The notes under the pieces: generated by a model
Database searches by the model: none
Told to the model about the DNA's origin: nothing
The model's input: only the letters and a program-made list of their open reading frames with translations
Shown: positions 51,445-60,624 of the stretch, piece after piece
Layout: each line of letters begins with the position of its first letter
Position numbering within the stretch: the stretch's first letter is position 1
Made by a program: the position numbers and the translations under genes
DNA from: VXNE01 sp963668365
Lineage (GTDB): Bacteria > Pseudomonadota > Gammaproteobacteria > Pseudomonadales > Azotimanducaceae
Length of the DNA stretch: 64,000 bases
Assembly (NCBI GenBank): GCA_963668365.1
Contig: OY764266.1
Span: 1,798,001-1,862,000, forward strand
Direction: 5' to 3'

Positions 51445-52450
51445 GCTGTTTCTGGATCTGGCCCACGGCGATCGCCGGGAGGTTCTCGATGTTGCGGCCA
51501 GCGTATCCGGCCGGCTCGCTTATCTGCTGGAAAAGGACGTCTGGGTCGTGTGGTCGCTCGAGACCTTGTTCGCGGGCCCGCTCGGGGCATCGCTCGTTTT
51601 CAAGGGCGGCACGTCGCTGTCCAAGACCTACGGGGCGATTCGGCGCTTCTCGGAGGATGTCGACCTGACCCACGACATTCGAGCGCTTGTACCGGAGTTG
51701 GTGCGGAATCGCCGGCATGCTCTGCCGCCGAACCGGAGCCAGGAACGAAAGTGGACAAAGGCGGTGCGCGAAGCCTTGCGCAAGTGGGCGCATGATGTCG
51801 CCTAGCCGGCCGTTGCGTCGGCGTTGCGGGTCGTCGAGCCCGATGGAGAGGTCGAGGTCAAAGACGCCGACGTGTGCATCCGCCACGTCCCGTTGAACGA
51901 GGGAACAAGCTACGGGCGACCGGAGGTGAGGCTGGAGTTCGGCGGCCGGGCGACGGGGGAGCCGAGTGCGCCGATGCCGATCCGCTGCGATGCGGCGGAC
52001 CATGTGCCGGGCGTCGAGTTCCCGACGGCCCAGCCGCGCGTCCTGCAGGCGGAGCGGACGTTCTGGGAAAAGGCGACGGCGGTGCACGTATTCTGCGTGC
52101 AGCGGCGGGTCTGCGGCGAGGGGTTCGCCCGGCACTGGCACGATCTGGCGCGGCTCGACGACGCTGGCATTGTGGCCCGCGCTCTGGCGGACGGCGGGAT
52201 CGCGGAGGGGGTTGCGGCGCACAAGGAAGCGTTCTTCCGCGAGAAGGACGCATCGGGAGACTGGGTCGACTACCGGGCGGTGGTCGCGGGCGGTTTGAGG
52301 CTCGTTCCGGTGGGAGACGCGCTCGTGGCGTTGGCGGAGGACTACGCGCGGATGGTGGATGGCGGGTGGCTGCTCGACGATGCGGAGCCGTTCGACGCAT
52401 TGATGGATGCGTGCCATGCGATTGAGGTCCGGGCCAACAGGCGCGATTGA
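51437..52450 (+). pseudogene. AbiEii-type nucleotidyltransferase toxin with an in-frame amber codon
   Basis: The frame from ATG 51437 has the nucleotidyltransferase motif K-G-G-T-S-L-S-K with F-S-E-D-V-D-L (the metal-binding acidic pair). TAG at 51803-51805 interrupts it, after which the same phase continues with normal AbiEii-like sequence (E-R-T-F-W-E-K near 52060) to 52450; the full length would be about 337 residues. As in the antitoxin, a single nonsense change is the only defect seen. The truncated 122-residue product retains the catalytic motif but lacks the C-terminal half. Confidence 0.8.
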
Positions 52451-52657
52451 ACGCGTCCATTCGATGATTGCGATCGACCAGTGCAACCTCAAGTCTTGGT
52501 AACTGTTCGGTCGTGCCGGGACGCCGCGCAGCTATTTCACGCATCCTCGCCGAGGAACGCAACGAAGAGCGATATGTCGGGCACCTCGGGCATCCCAGGA
52601 AACGCCCGAATACCGGATTGCCCGAACGGTTACAAGTCTTGTGCCGACAGAATAACC

Positions 52658-52677
52658 GGTGCTTGGGGAGAGACTCG
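52658..52677 (-). repeat. distal attachment site of the island (tRNA-Leu 3'-end copy)
   Basis: A 20-bp copy of the tRNA-Leu 3' end with one mismatch, in the same orientation as the tRNA gene. Around it, 52451-53084 has no gene: the stretch before the repeat is chromosomal remnant DNA, and the AT-rich stretch after it is the island end, including TACCCACGATCTTACCCAC-like sequence echoing the area near the integrase start. Confidence 0.75.
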
Positions 52678-53084
52678 CAGAAATATCTTAACTAAATGAT
52701 ATTTAACGATTATTCAGGTATTCAATCTTTGCCCTACCCACGATCTTACCCACATCAAGAAGGCTCGATCCGCCGTCACCGGCAGGGCGACCGGCCCACC
52801 GGCCCCCGACTTACTTGCCACAATCGTTCGTTCGGCATGTGACGCCACTGACACGAACACGACCCTTTAGTAGCGTTCCCGGCATCCACTGCTCCTTGCC
52901 GAACCGCCGCACCGATTCTGCCACTTCGCCAAACCGGGCTCCCTGCGATCGCCCACGCCTCTTTTTCGCCGAGCCGGCGATATACTGATGCCTTACTGAG
53001 CCGCGCGCCGCCGATCCTGCCCGGCAAGTTCCGGTTCTCCCGACCCCGGATCACCCACGTCGTCCCGCGCGGTCCTGCCGCCGC

Positions 53085-53627
53085 TCAGTCGCTCGACCGC
53101 CCGGACGAGAGCGCGGCCTCGACGTCCCGCGCCAGGTTGTACACGCTAGCGAAGTCGTACTGGCGGCCGAGCCTGGCGACGTAGTAACGGCCGTGGGCCA
53201 GCCAGTGCCGGTAGCCGAACGCGCGGCGGATATCCTCCACGAGCCTCGCCGCCATGTCGCCGTGGATCTTCCACGCCTCGAGCAGATCCTCCGATAGCCG
53301 AACTCTTGCCCCCTTGTCCCGGTAGAGTTCCCGGAACGTCCGCGATAGCCCGTCCCTGTACCTCGCGTAGCAGCGCCGCAGATAGTCGACCCGGAACGCC
53401 GCCTCGATCGAGGCCAGCACCATCATGGCTGACGCCGCGCCTGCCTCGTACAGCCGCTCGTCGCGCTCCGCCAAGACTTCCTCCTCGGTGTACAACGCGA
53501 ATCTCATCTCGAAACCGGGGCTCGCCTCCATGTAGTAGAAGTGGATTGCCTCTTCGACCACTGCGTGATGTTCGGCCACCTGGTTCGCTGCGAGATGCGT
53601 TCCCGACAACGATACCCGTCTAGCCAT
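53085..53627 (-). CDS. HEPN-motif protein, second gene of a coupled pair
   Basis: A 180-residue protein starting at M-A-R-R-V-S-L (ATG 53627), overlapping the upstream gene by eight bases. It is largely helical. The segment G-Y-R140-H-W-L-A-H145-G-R-Y-Y has the R-x4-H motif of HEPN ribonucleases, followed by conserved tyrosines as in several HEPN families. It likely acts as an RNase-type effector in defence or toxin-antitoxin function. The frame is open further upstream, but that is antisense-like shadow over the partner gene. HEPN identity is inferred from one motif and overall helix content. Confidence 0.6.
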   Translation of the reverse strand: MARRVSLSGTHLAANQVAEHHAVVEEAIHFYYMEASPGFEMRFALYTEEEVLAERDERLYEAGAASAMMVLASIEAAFRVDYLRRCYARYRDGLSRTFRELYRDKGARVRLSEDLLEAWKIHGDMAARLVEDIRRAFGYRHWLAHGRYYVARLGRQYDFASVYNLARDVEAALSSGRSSD

Positions 53628-54168
53628 CCGAAACTTCCATGATTGCGTCCCGGAACGAGTCCTCGCCGAACGCGACGACGACGCTCTCCGGGGGCGGGGT
53701 CTCGATGTACCAGCCCGCTTCCTCGACATCGCCCCGCACCATCGAGCGGCTCGACTCTTCACTGACGCCGCCGTGTTCGATTCTGGTGGTGAGAACCGGC
53801 CCGCCCTTGGCGAGCAGCACGATCTTGAGGGTTCCGCGTGGCCCCGACAGGTCCACCCGGCCGCTGGCGCCGATGAGCAGTGTGCCGACGGGCTTCGCCA
53901 CGATCTTTTCGCGACCGATCTTGAAGGTCAGCTTGTCGGCCTCGTAGCTCCCGAGATGATCCTCCCTCAGTTGTATTCGCGCGCGTTCGATCTTGATCTC
54001 GCCCGGCTGCGTATAGGGCTTGAGATGGTCTTCCATCCTCGCGTACAACGCATCAAGCTCTCGGAGCCAGTCCACCCGGCGCTTCGTCCAGTCGATGACC
54101 TTTCCGGACTCGGACTGGTCCGGCGCGGTCTTTCGCCTTATGAACTCGCTGAAATCCTGTTCGGCCAT
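53620..54168 (-). CDS. hypothetical partner of the HEPN-motif protein
   Basis: A 182-residue protein, M-A-E-Q-D-F-S-E-F-I-R-R-K. It has a charged N-terminal half followed by a beta-rich region (I-V-A-K-P-V-G-T-L-L-I-G-A-S-G-R-V-D-L, then L-K-I-V-L-L-A-K-G-G-P-V-L-T-T-R-I). No family is recognised. The 8-bp overlap with the HEPN-motif gene and their isolation in the island suggest that the two work together, this one possibly as sensor or antidote. Upstream (54169-54471) is non-coding and contains two tandem copies of TTGCCGCCGCTCTGA (54181-54210). Confidence 0.55.
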   Translation of the reverse strand: MAEQDFSEFIRRKTAPDQSESGKVIDWTKRRVDWLRELDALYARMEDHLKPYTQPGEIKIERARIQLREDHLGSYEADKLTFKIGREKIVAKPVGTLLIGASGRVDLSGPRGTLKIVLLAKGGPVLTTRIEHGGVSEESSRSMVRGDVEEAGWYIETPPPESVVVAFGEDSFRDAIMEVSDG

Positions 54169-54479
54169 AGCCTCGCCTCATTGCCGCCGCTCTGATTGCC
54201 GCCGCTCTGATTGCCTATTATCCCACGCAACGGCACGAGGCCAAAGCCGTTCGCCGCTCCCGTCGCCCGGCGGAACTCGGCGACCGCCGAGCGCCTTTAC
54301 ACGATTCGTCCGCCCGCAATCCCTGCAGTCCTTGCTCCGAAGGCGACCTCGCGAACGGCGTTGAACCCGTTGGGCACCGTCTCGCCACCACAACAACGGA
54401 CACGTTTACCTGCTAGCCCCTGACGAACAGGCAGTTGGCCGAGTCCCATTTCAGTGGACTGGCTTGATCATCCCTAGCC

Positions 54480-56912
54480 CTACCGAGTAGTCATAAAAAG
54501 GGCTGGACAATGGGCCTGTCGTCCTGTACACCTGCGCCACCATGGCCCAGTCCCAGATCAGCCGCACGCTGCGCGACGAGGCGGCACGTTTGCGGATCGT
54601 CGCTATTCTGTCGCAGGAGCGGTTCGACAGCCGGCGGGCCTTTGCCCGCAGGATCTGCGGGGAGTTCTCCTTCGTCGACACGCGCGGCCGTCTGCAGCTT
54701 GCGGGCTGCATGAAGGCGCTGGCGACGCTGGCTCGGGCGTCGCCGGAGATTGTCCTGCCGGCACCACGGGCAGCGGTGGCGAACAGGCCGCGCCAGCTTG
54801 AGGCCGCGGTTGACGAGCCGGTCGATGTTCCACGACACCCGGCCCGGATCCGGGATCTCGATATCCGGATGGTGACGCAGCGCTGTGAGCGTGAAGTGTG
54901 GAACACGCTGATGGCGCACGAACATCCCCATGGCATGACGACCTTTGCCGGTTGTCAGGTGCGCCACCTCGTGGGCTCGGCCCATGGCTGGCTGGGTTGC
55001 GTCGGGTTCTCTGCCGCGGCCCTGCGGGTGTCGGCGCGTGATCACTGGATGGCGTGGAGCGATGCAGTGCGCCGTGACCACCTGCACCGGGCTGTTTGCC
55101 TGAGCCGCTTCCTGATCCGTCCTTCGGTTTTCTGTGCGCACCTGGCGAGCCATGCGCTGGGGCGGGTGCTGCGGCGTCTGCCGCGGGACTTCGAGGCCCG
55201 CTACGGCTATCGTCCCTGGCTGGTGGAGAGCTTTGCCGATGCCGGTGTGGCGGGCACCTGTCTGAGAGCGGCCAACTTCCTCATGGTCGGCCGCACCGCG
55301 GGGCGGGGCCGTCAGGATGCGAGGAAGCAGCGTGGGCAGACGGTCAAGACGGTGTTCATGCACGCCTTGGCAGCGGACTGGCGTCGCCGGCTCGGGGTCG
55401 AGTGGGTTGATCATGCCCCGGTGCTGGAGCCGGGAGCGGGCCTGAACGCGGCCGCGTGGGCCGCCAACGAGTTTGGAGGAGCGCCGTTGGGTGACAAGCG
55501 ACTGTCGGCACGTCTGGTGAAGAGCGCGGGTCTTCTGGCGTCCTACCCGGGAGGGAAGATCAACGCCAGCAGCGCCAGTGGCGGCAAGGAGATCACCGGG
55601 TTCTACCGTCTGATCGAGGCGCCCGCGGAGTCGGACGTCACGGTTCCGGCGATTCTTGCGCCGCACCGGGAGCGCAGCGTGCAGCGGATCCGTGGTCAGA
55701 CCACGGTGCTGGCGCTGCGGGACGGCACCGATCTGAGCTTCTCGACGCGCCCCGGCTGCGACGGCCTGGAGGTCATCGGCAAGAACCAGACCGGCGCGAA
55801 GAGCCTGGGGTTGTCGCTGCATGCGACCCTGGCCGTGGCCGGGACCGGTCTGCCGCTTGGGGTGCTGGACCTGAACTTCGATCAGGAGGTGTCCCGGGAG
55901 GGGACACGGCGTCAGACACGGCGCTGGCTTGACGGGTTCGGCGATGTGGCGCGGGCGGCACGGGAGGTCACGGGCAAGACCAGGATCATCTATGTCTGCG
56001 ACCGGGAGGCGGACCGCTTCGAGCTGTTCGATCAGCAGCGCCGCCATCCACGGGTGGAGTTGCTGGTCCGTGCCACGCACGACCGGGTTCTGGGACCATC
56101 GAAGCTCTTTGCCGTCATGCGCGGTGGCGAGCCCGATGGCCTGATCGATGTCGAGATCGACGGACTCACGGCACGGCCCAAGTCCTCCAGGAAGAAGGCG
56201 CGTCCGGCACGCCGCAAGCGCCTGGCCACCTGTGACCTGCGGTTCCGCCGCGTCACCCTGCCGGCGACACAGACCATGAAAGGGCGCGCACCGATGACGG
56301 TCTGGGCGGTCCACATCGTGGAACGCCACCCACCCGAAGACGAGGACCCCGTCCAGTGGTTCCTGCTGACCACGTGTCAGGTCGAGACACCGTCACAGGC
56401 CGCCGACATCGTCGGCTTCTACCTCCAGAGATGGCGCATCGAGGACTTCTTCCGGGTGCTCAAATCAGGCTGCGGGGTGGAGCACCTGCTGTTCCGCACG
56501 GCAGACAGATTGCGGCGGGCCATCGCCATCAATGCCGTCATCGCCTGGCGCATCATGGTCATGACGCTGCTCGGACGCCAGGTGCCCGACTGCGAACCGC
56601 AACTGATGTTCACCGACCACGAACTCGCCTTCCTGCGCGACTATGCCCACCAGCACGGCCTGTCGGCACCGGAAGGACTCGGCGATGCCGTACGCCTGGT
56701 GGCCCACCTCGGCGGCTATCGCAACCGCAAGCACGATCCCGACCCCGGTCATCAGGTCATGTGGCATGGGCAGACCCGTCTCACCAGTGCCTCGCTGGGC
56801 CACCGAATCGGGCTCCAGACCGGCTTCGAAACCGGGTTCAAGGAAGGCCGCAAACACGCCCTGAGGCAGAAAACCTAACCCGTTGCCACGTCAATATGTG
56901 ACTACTCGGTAG
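54480..56912 (+). mobile_element. insertion sequence with DruA-IS4 fusion transposase
   Basis: CTACCGAGTAGTCA at 54480-54493 is inverted at 56899-56912. The 8-bp direct repeat CCCTAGCC lies outside both ends (54472-54479 and 56913-56920), a clear target duplication. It is 2433 bp with a single long gene. The insertion landed inside the 3' end of the minus-strand gene at 56902-58404; the gene's original last codons continue on the far side, before 54472. Confidence 0.9.
54542..56878 (+). CDS. transposase: DUF4338 (DruA-like) domain fused to IS4-type DDE domain
   Basis: A 778-residue two-part protein. Residues about 10-270 match DUF4338, the domain of Druantia protein DruA: F-A-R-R-I-C-G-E-F, V-R-H-L-V-G, A-R-D-H-W-M-A-W, the S-R-F-L-I segment and V-E-S-F-A-D-A-G-V-A-G-T-C. 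Residues about 300-770 are an IS4/Tn5-like transposase: N-E-F-G-G-A-P-L-G-D-K-R-L, Asp in D-G-T-D-L-S-F, Asp in C-D-R-E-A-D-R-F and Glu in W-R-I-E-D-F-F-R-V-L-K. The DDE part will carry out transposition; the DruA-like part probably binds DNA ends. The frame is intact, so the element may be active. Confidence 0.85.
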   Translation: MAQSQISRTLRDEAARLRIVAILSQERFDSRRAFARRICGEFSFVDTRGRLQLAGCMKALATLARASPEIVLPAPRAAVANRPRQLEAAVDEPVDVPRHPARIRDLDIRMVTQRCEREVWNTLMAHEHPHGMTTFAGCQVRHLVGSAHGWLGCVGFSAAALRVSARDHWMAWSDAVRRDHLHRAVCLSRFLIRPSVFCAHLASHALGRVLRRLPRDFEARYGYRPWLVESFADAGVAGTCLRAANFLMVGRTAGRGRQDARKQRGQTVKTVFMHALAADWRRRLGVEWVDHAPVLEPGAGLNAAAWAANEFGGAPLGDKRLSARLVKSAGLLASYPGGKINASSASGGKEITGFYRLIEAPAESDVTVPAILAPHRERSVQRIRGQTTVLALRDGTDLSFSTRPGCDGLEVIGKNQTGAKSLGLSLHATLAVAGTGLPLGVLDLNFDQEVSREGTRRQTRRWLDGFGDVARAAREVTGKTRIIYVCDREADRFELFDQQRRHPRVELLVRATHDRVLGPSKLFAVMRGGEPDGLIDVEIDGLTARPKSSRKKARPARRKRLATCDLRFRRVTLPATQTMKGRAPMTVWAVHIVERHPPEDEDPVQWFLLTTCQVETPSQAADIVGFYLQRWRIEDFFRVLKSGCGVEHLLFRTADRLRRAIAINAVIAWRIMVMTLLGRQVPDCEPQLMFTDHELAFLRDYAHQHGLSAPEGLGDAVRLVAHLGGYRNRKHDPDPGHQVMWHGQTRLTSASLGHRIGLQTGFETGFKEGRKHALRQKT

Positions 56913-58404
56913 CCCTAGCCCGCTCCATGAACCGCCGAAGATCGAGACCTCCTGGACGCGCTGCCGCCTGATCCAGCCGCCGTTCCGCCCGCCTCAACAC
57001 GTCAGCCACCAGATCCGAATCCGGGGTCTTGCCGTGAAGGTAGGACGCGAATCCGGTCAGCAGGTTGGGCGCTTCGCGCAGCCAGTCATTCAGCGGGTCT
57101 ATCGCCTCCTGAGGCAAGCCGTTTTCGTTCCGTTCCAGCGTCCGTTCCTGCACAGCCTCGATGATCCCAGACAACCGAATCCGGTCATGTAGCCGCCTTG
57201 CCACATAGTGCATGCCGTGATCGGTGAGCGTCTCGTTCACCAGAATCTCGACCACGAGGCCGGCGACCTCAACGAGCGCAGCCGGATGAATCGCCGACAA
57301 CTGCTTGCGGGGCCGCTCAACCAACAAGTAGCGCCAATCGTTGTAGGAGCGGCCCACGCGGCGCAGGAACTCCGATGCGCTGGAATTGGCGATCTCCTCA
57401 AAGAGGGATCTGTACGCGGCGAACCCCAGTTCGATCACCGCCTTGTCCGCTTCAGGCAACCACTTGTACAGCTTGTCGATATGGTGACCAGCGAATCCGT
57501 GTCGCTCGGCCCGGGGATCACCGCGTCGGTGCAGGAGCGCTTTGATGGCTTGTTCGACGAGCGAATAGCCGCACACGATCGCCATCCAGTCCGATGCCCT
57601 CTGGTGGTGATTGGAATCGATCGAATCCACCAAGCGATAGTTGTCGCCAAGGTGCAGCTTGAGACGTTCCGACGCCTTGTTGAGCCCGTCGACTCGGAAC
57701 TTCTCTTCCCGCCATTGCTTTTCACGCTTGGCATCGGTCGGTATCGCACCCTCGCTTTGAGCCGGGGCTGTCCGGGCAGAACGTTCGTCTGGCTGTGGGA
57801 AATCCGGGCCTTCACCGGTCGGCAGGGCCAGAATACTCACGAGCGCCTTGACGACGGCCAGCAGCGCCTCGGGATGCGTCGTCGACAGATCCTCTGGCGG
57901 CAGTTCAATGAGCAGATAGCGCCAACCCTCGTAGTCGCGGGCAACGCTGCCCAGAAACTCTGCAACTCCTGCCCAGGGCATTCCGCCATATCGTCCCGCA
58001 AAAGCCAGCAACCCCTGCTCGGCGGCGCGTTTGTCCCCGGGCGGCAGCGCGTCGTACAGGGTGCCCAAGTCGTGCCCGGCGACCCCATGTAGCTCGGCCT
58101 CAGCCTTCCCTCGTTTCCGCAAGACGGCTTTCAGCGCCTGTTCGACCAACGAGTGTGCGCAGGTCATTGCGATCCAAGCCGACACGTTCTCGGCGTGCGC
58201 AACGAAGTCCCGCTGGACCGGTTGCTGAGCGTAGTGACGTTCCCAGGTGGCAATAGCCTCCCGCAACTGAGCCGTCAACTTCTCTTCATCCCACCACGCG
58301 GTCCCGTCGACCCGGGTTGGTTCGTCCTTCATCTTGCTGACCTCGCCGACCAACGCGTCAATCCTTCGAAAAGCCTGTCCAATCGCCAAACTGACTGGGA
58401 GCAA
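56902..58404 (-). CDS. protein with two tandem HEPN-like modules, C-terminus replaced by the IS
   Basis: A 500-residue protein with an internal duplication. Residues about 66-192 and 265-390 share S-L-V-E-Q-A-(L/I)-K-A-(V/L)-L, then G-H-(D/H)-(L/I)-x-x-L-Y, then a W-R-Y-L-L segment and a T/I-H-P-(E/A)-A-L segment. The S-x-x-E-x-x-L-K and GHDLxxLY signatures resemble HEPN-fold proteins linked to defence and nucleotidyltransferases. No R-x4-6-H catalytic motif is obvious, so it may be a non-catalytic member. The last codons (A-T-E-stop) lie in the IS end; without the IS the frame would continue about 20 residues further before a stop. Family name not recognised. Confidence 0.65.
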   Translation of the reverse strand: MLPVSLAIGQAFRRIDALVGEVSKMKDEPTRVDGTAWWDEEKLTAQLREAIATWERHYAQQPVQRDFVAHAENVSAWIAMTCAHSLVEQALKAVLRKRGKAEAELHGVAGHDLGTLYDALPPGDKRAAEQGLLAFAGRYGGMPWAGVAEFLGSVARDYEGWRYLLIELPPEDLSTTHPEALLAVVKALVSILALPTGEGPDFPQPDERSARTAPAQSEGAIPTDAKREKQWREEKFRVDGLNKASERLKLHLGDNYRLVDSIDSNHHQRASDWMAIVCGYSLVEQAIKALLHRRGDPRAERHGFAGHHIDKLYKWLPEADKAVIELGFAAYRSLFEEIANSSASEFLRRVGRSYNDWRYLLVERPRKQLSAIHPAALVEVAGLVVEILVNETLTDHGMHYVARRLHDRIRLSGIIEAVQERTLERNENGLPQEAIDPLNDWLREAPNLLTGFASYLHGKTPDSDLVADVLRRAERRLDQAAARPGGLDLRRFMERARATE

Positions 58405-58593
58405 TCGTCCTCCGCATAGCCACCTTCGACTTCTTGATCCTCGCGCATTGAATCCACTGTGTCCGTAGCGACGCGGAACCGCCCGCCGTCCCCAGTTCCG
58501 GCCATCCCGTCTCAGGGACAGTTCGAATCTCGTAAGTCGGCTGGAAAGGACGTCCGTAGCGGGCCGGGGAACCGACTTGTCAGGCAGCAGCCC

Positions 58594-58806
58594 TCATCCT
58601 GCTCGCCGGCGAGTGTCACCCTGCCTTTTTTCCAGCACCGCGACGGCTTGATCCCGGGACACCGAAGGGAAGTCCTGTAGGAATTCATCGAGCTGATCGC
58701 CCGCTTCGAGGTACTCCATGAGTACGTGCACCGGGACCCTCGTGCGGGCGAACACGGGCGTGCCGCCGAGGATGTCGGGATTCCTGTCGATCGGTTCGTC
58801 GTTCAT
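58594..58806 (-). CDS. DUF433 antitoxin-like protein, no toxin partner nearby
   Basis: A 70-residue protein: N-P-D-I-L-G-G-T-P-V-F-A-R-T-R-V-P-V and D-F-P-S-V-S-R-D-Q-A-V-A-V-L-E match DUF433, a helix-turn-helix family usually paired with a DUF5615 PIN-like toxin. No such toxin follows on the same strand (58405-58593 is non-coding), so it looks like an orphan. The C-terminal Q-G-D-T-R-R-R-A-G is unusual and may be a truncation scar. Confidence 0.8.
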   Translation of the reverse strand: MNDEPIDRNPDILGGTPVFARTRVPVHVLMEYLEAGDQLDEFLQDFPSVSRDQAVAVLEKRQGDTRRRAG

Positions 58807-59092
58807 GGTTACCCGTCGCTGGCGCAGCGTTCGGCTTGTCTTCCCTGACAGGCTAGCTGCTGGGCGAGGAAATGCAACGTGAGCGGACCCCCGTCAGCCG
58901 TCCGGCCATGCGGAACCGGCGACGGCGGCAACCTCGCCGGGCTACCTTTCTTGGGCGTTGCTTATGTTGAGTAGCCCGTTATGGAGAGTTGGCCGGCGAG
59001 TCGTGCAGACGCCGCGGCCCCGGTCGGTTGGATACTCACCATAACCACGTTCTCCTGACGGTTCCCGACTGGGACAACAACAGGAGAACCAT

Positions 59093-60624
59093 ATGTCCAA
59101 AGACACCAGCCAACCTGGGCTCCTCGACGATCTCATCGTCGAGTTCGAGCAGAGCTTGAGGCGAGACGGCTTGAACGCCAGCGCTCCGCGGTACGCCCGG
59201 GGCGCCAGACACTTCGTGCTCTGGCTCGAGAACGTGGGCGGGCGGCTCGCGGACGCTGACGATGCCATGCTTCGCATCTTTGCCCGCCATTCATGCAAGT
59301 GCGCGGGCTTCGCGGATCGCAGCTGGCCCGCCCCTACGCCCCGGCTATCCGCGTACGGAGCGGTTCGGTTCGTGCGGTTCCTGGAAGCGCGGGGTCTCGT
59401 TCGCCATCCGGGAGAGGTGGTGGAAGGCTTCCATCTGGCGGAAGCGTACGCTCGATCCCTGCTAGCCCAGGGCTTCCAGCCGTCCACGGCGGACACCTAC
59501 CGGCGCACCTTCACCCACCTCGTCGTTTGGCTGCACCAGTGCAGGATCCCGTTGAACCGGGTCGATGCCGACGTGGCAGCGAGTTTTGCCTCGCACGACT
59601 GCCTGTGTCTGGGACCACCGTGGCGTCCTCCGGTCAAGCCATTGCGCGGCGGTCGAAGGGTCGCGGCCAGGGTCTTGCGCTTCGCGGACTTCCGGGCCGG
59701 TGGCGATGCCCGGGCAGGACACCCCGTGTGCCAACCCACCCCGCCGGATCCGCGCTTGGCCCCGTTCCGGCAGTGGTTGTTGCGGGAGCGTGGCATCACG
59801 GAGTGCAGCGCGGACGTCTACATCCGCACTCTGCGTTCGCTGCTGAACGCATCGGGCACGACGTCGCTCAGTACGACGCGGCACTTCTCAGGGACGCGGT
59901 CCTGCGGCAGTTCGAGGGCGTGTCGTGGAAGCGTGCTCAAGGTCTGACCACCGCCTTCCGCGCCTATCTGCGCCACCTCGCCTCGACCGGCCAGTGCGAT
60001 GCGGGACTGCTGGGTGCGGTACCGACGGCGCGCAACTGGGCGCTCGCGGCCTTGCCGAAGCACCTTCCGCCGGAAGACATCGAACGGGCAATCGCCACGT
60101 GCGATCCCTCCACGGCGATCGGCGTCCGGAACCGTGCCATCCTGCTGCTGCTTGCACGGCTCGGTCTCCGCGCAGGCGAGGTGAGCCGGCTTCGTCTGAA
60201 CGACATGGACTGGGCGCGCGCCCGCCTCGTCGTATCCGGCAAGTACGGGGTCTTCTCGGGCCTGCCGCTTCCGCAGGATGTCGGCGATGCTCTGCTGGAA
60301 TACATCGAGCATGTCCGGCCGCGGGTGGAGGAGGAGAAGGTGTTCCTCCGCATCCTCGGAGCGTCTCGACCCCTCGACGGCCACACCATCTCGACAGTGG
60401 CCCGACGCGCGCTGCGGCGAGCGGGCGTCCGCGGACCGGGGCGCCGCGGCGCCCATGCCTTCCGACACTCGGTCGCGACCGGACTGGTGCGGTCGGGCGC
60501 AACGCTGGACCTCGCAGGGACGCTGCTTCGCCATCGGGCGCCGGCCAGCACCGCGATCTACGCCAAGGTCGACGTTGCCATGCTGAAGGAGGTGGCCGAA
60601 CCGTGGATGGGGGATCTCCGATGA
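59093..60624 (+). pseudogene. ritA: RIT recombinase A, frameshifted
   Basis: The N-terminal two thirds read in one phase from ATG 59093 (M-S-K-D-T-S-Q) through I-R-T-L-R-S-L-L-N-A near 59845. The remainder is in another phase, resuming with R-I-G-H-D-V-A-Q-Y-D-A-A-L and running to 60624 with Arg in L-G-L-R-A-G-E-V, H-A-F-R-H-S-V-A-T, L-L-R-H-R and T-A-I-Y-A-K. Comparison with ritA of element 2 shows that joining them restores a normal protein of about 510 residues, so a 1-base indel near 59845 is the only clear defect. Confidence 0.85.
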
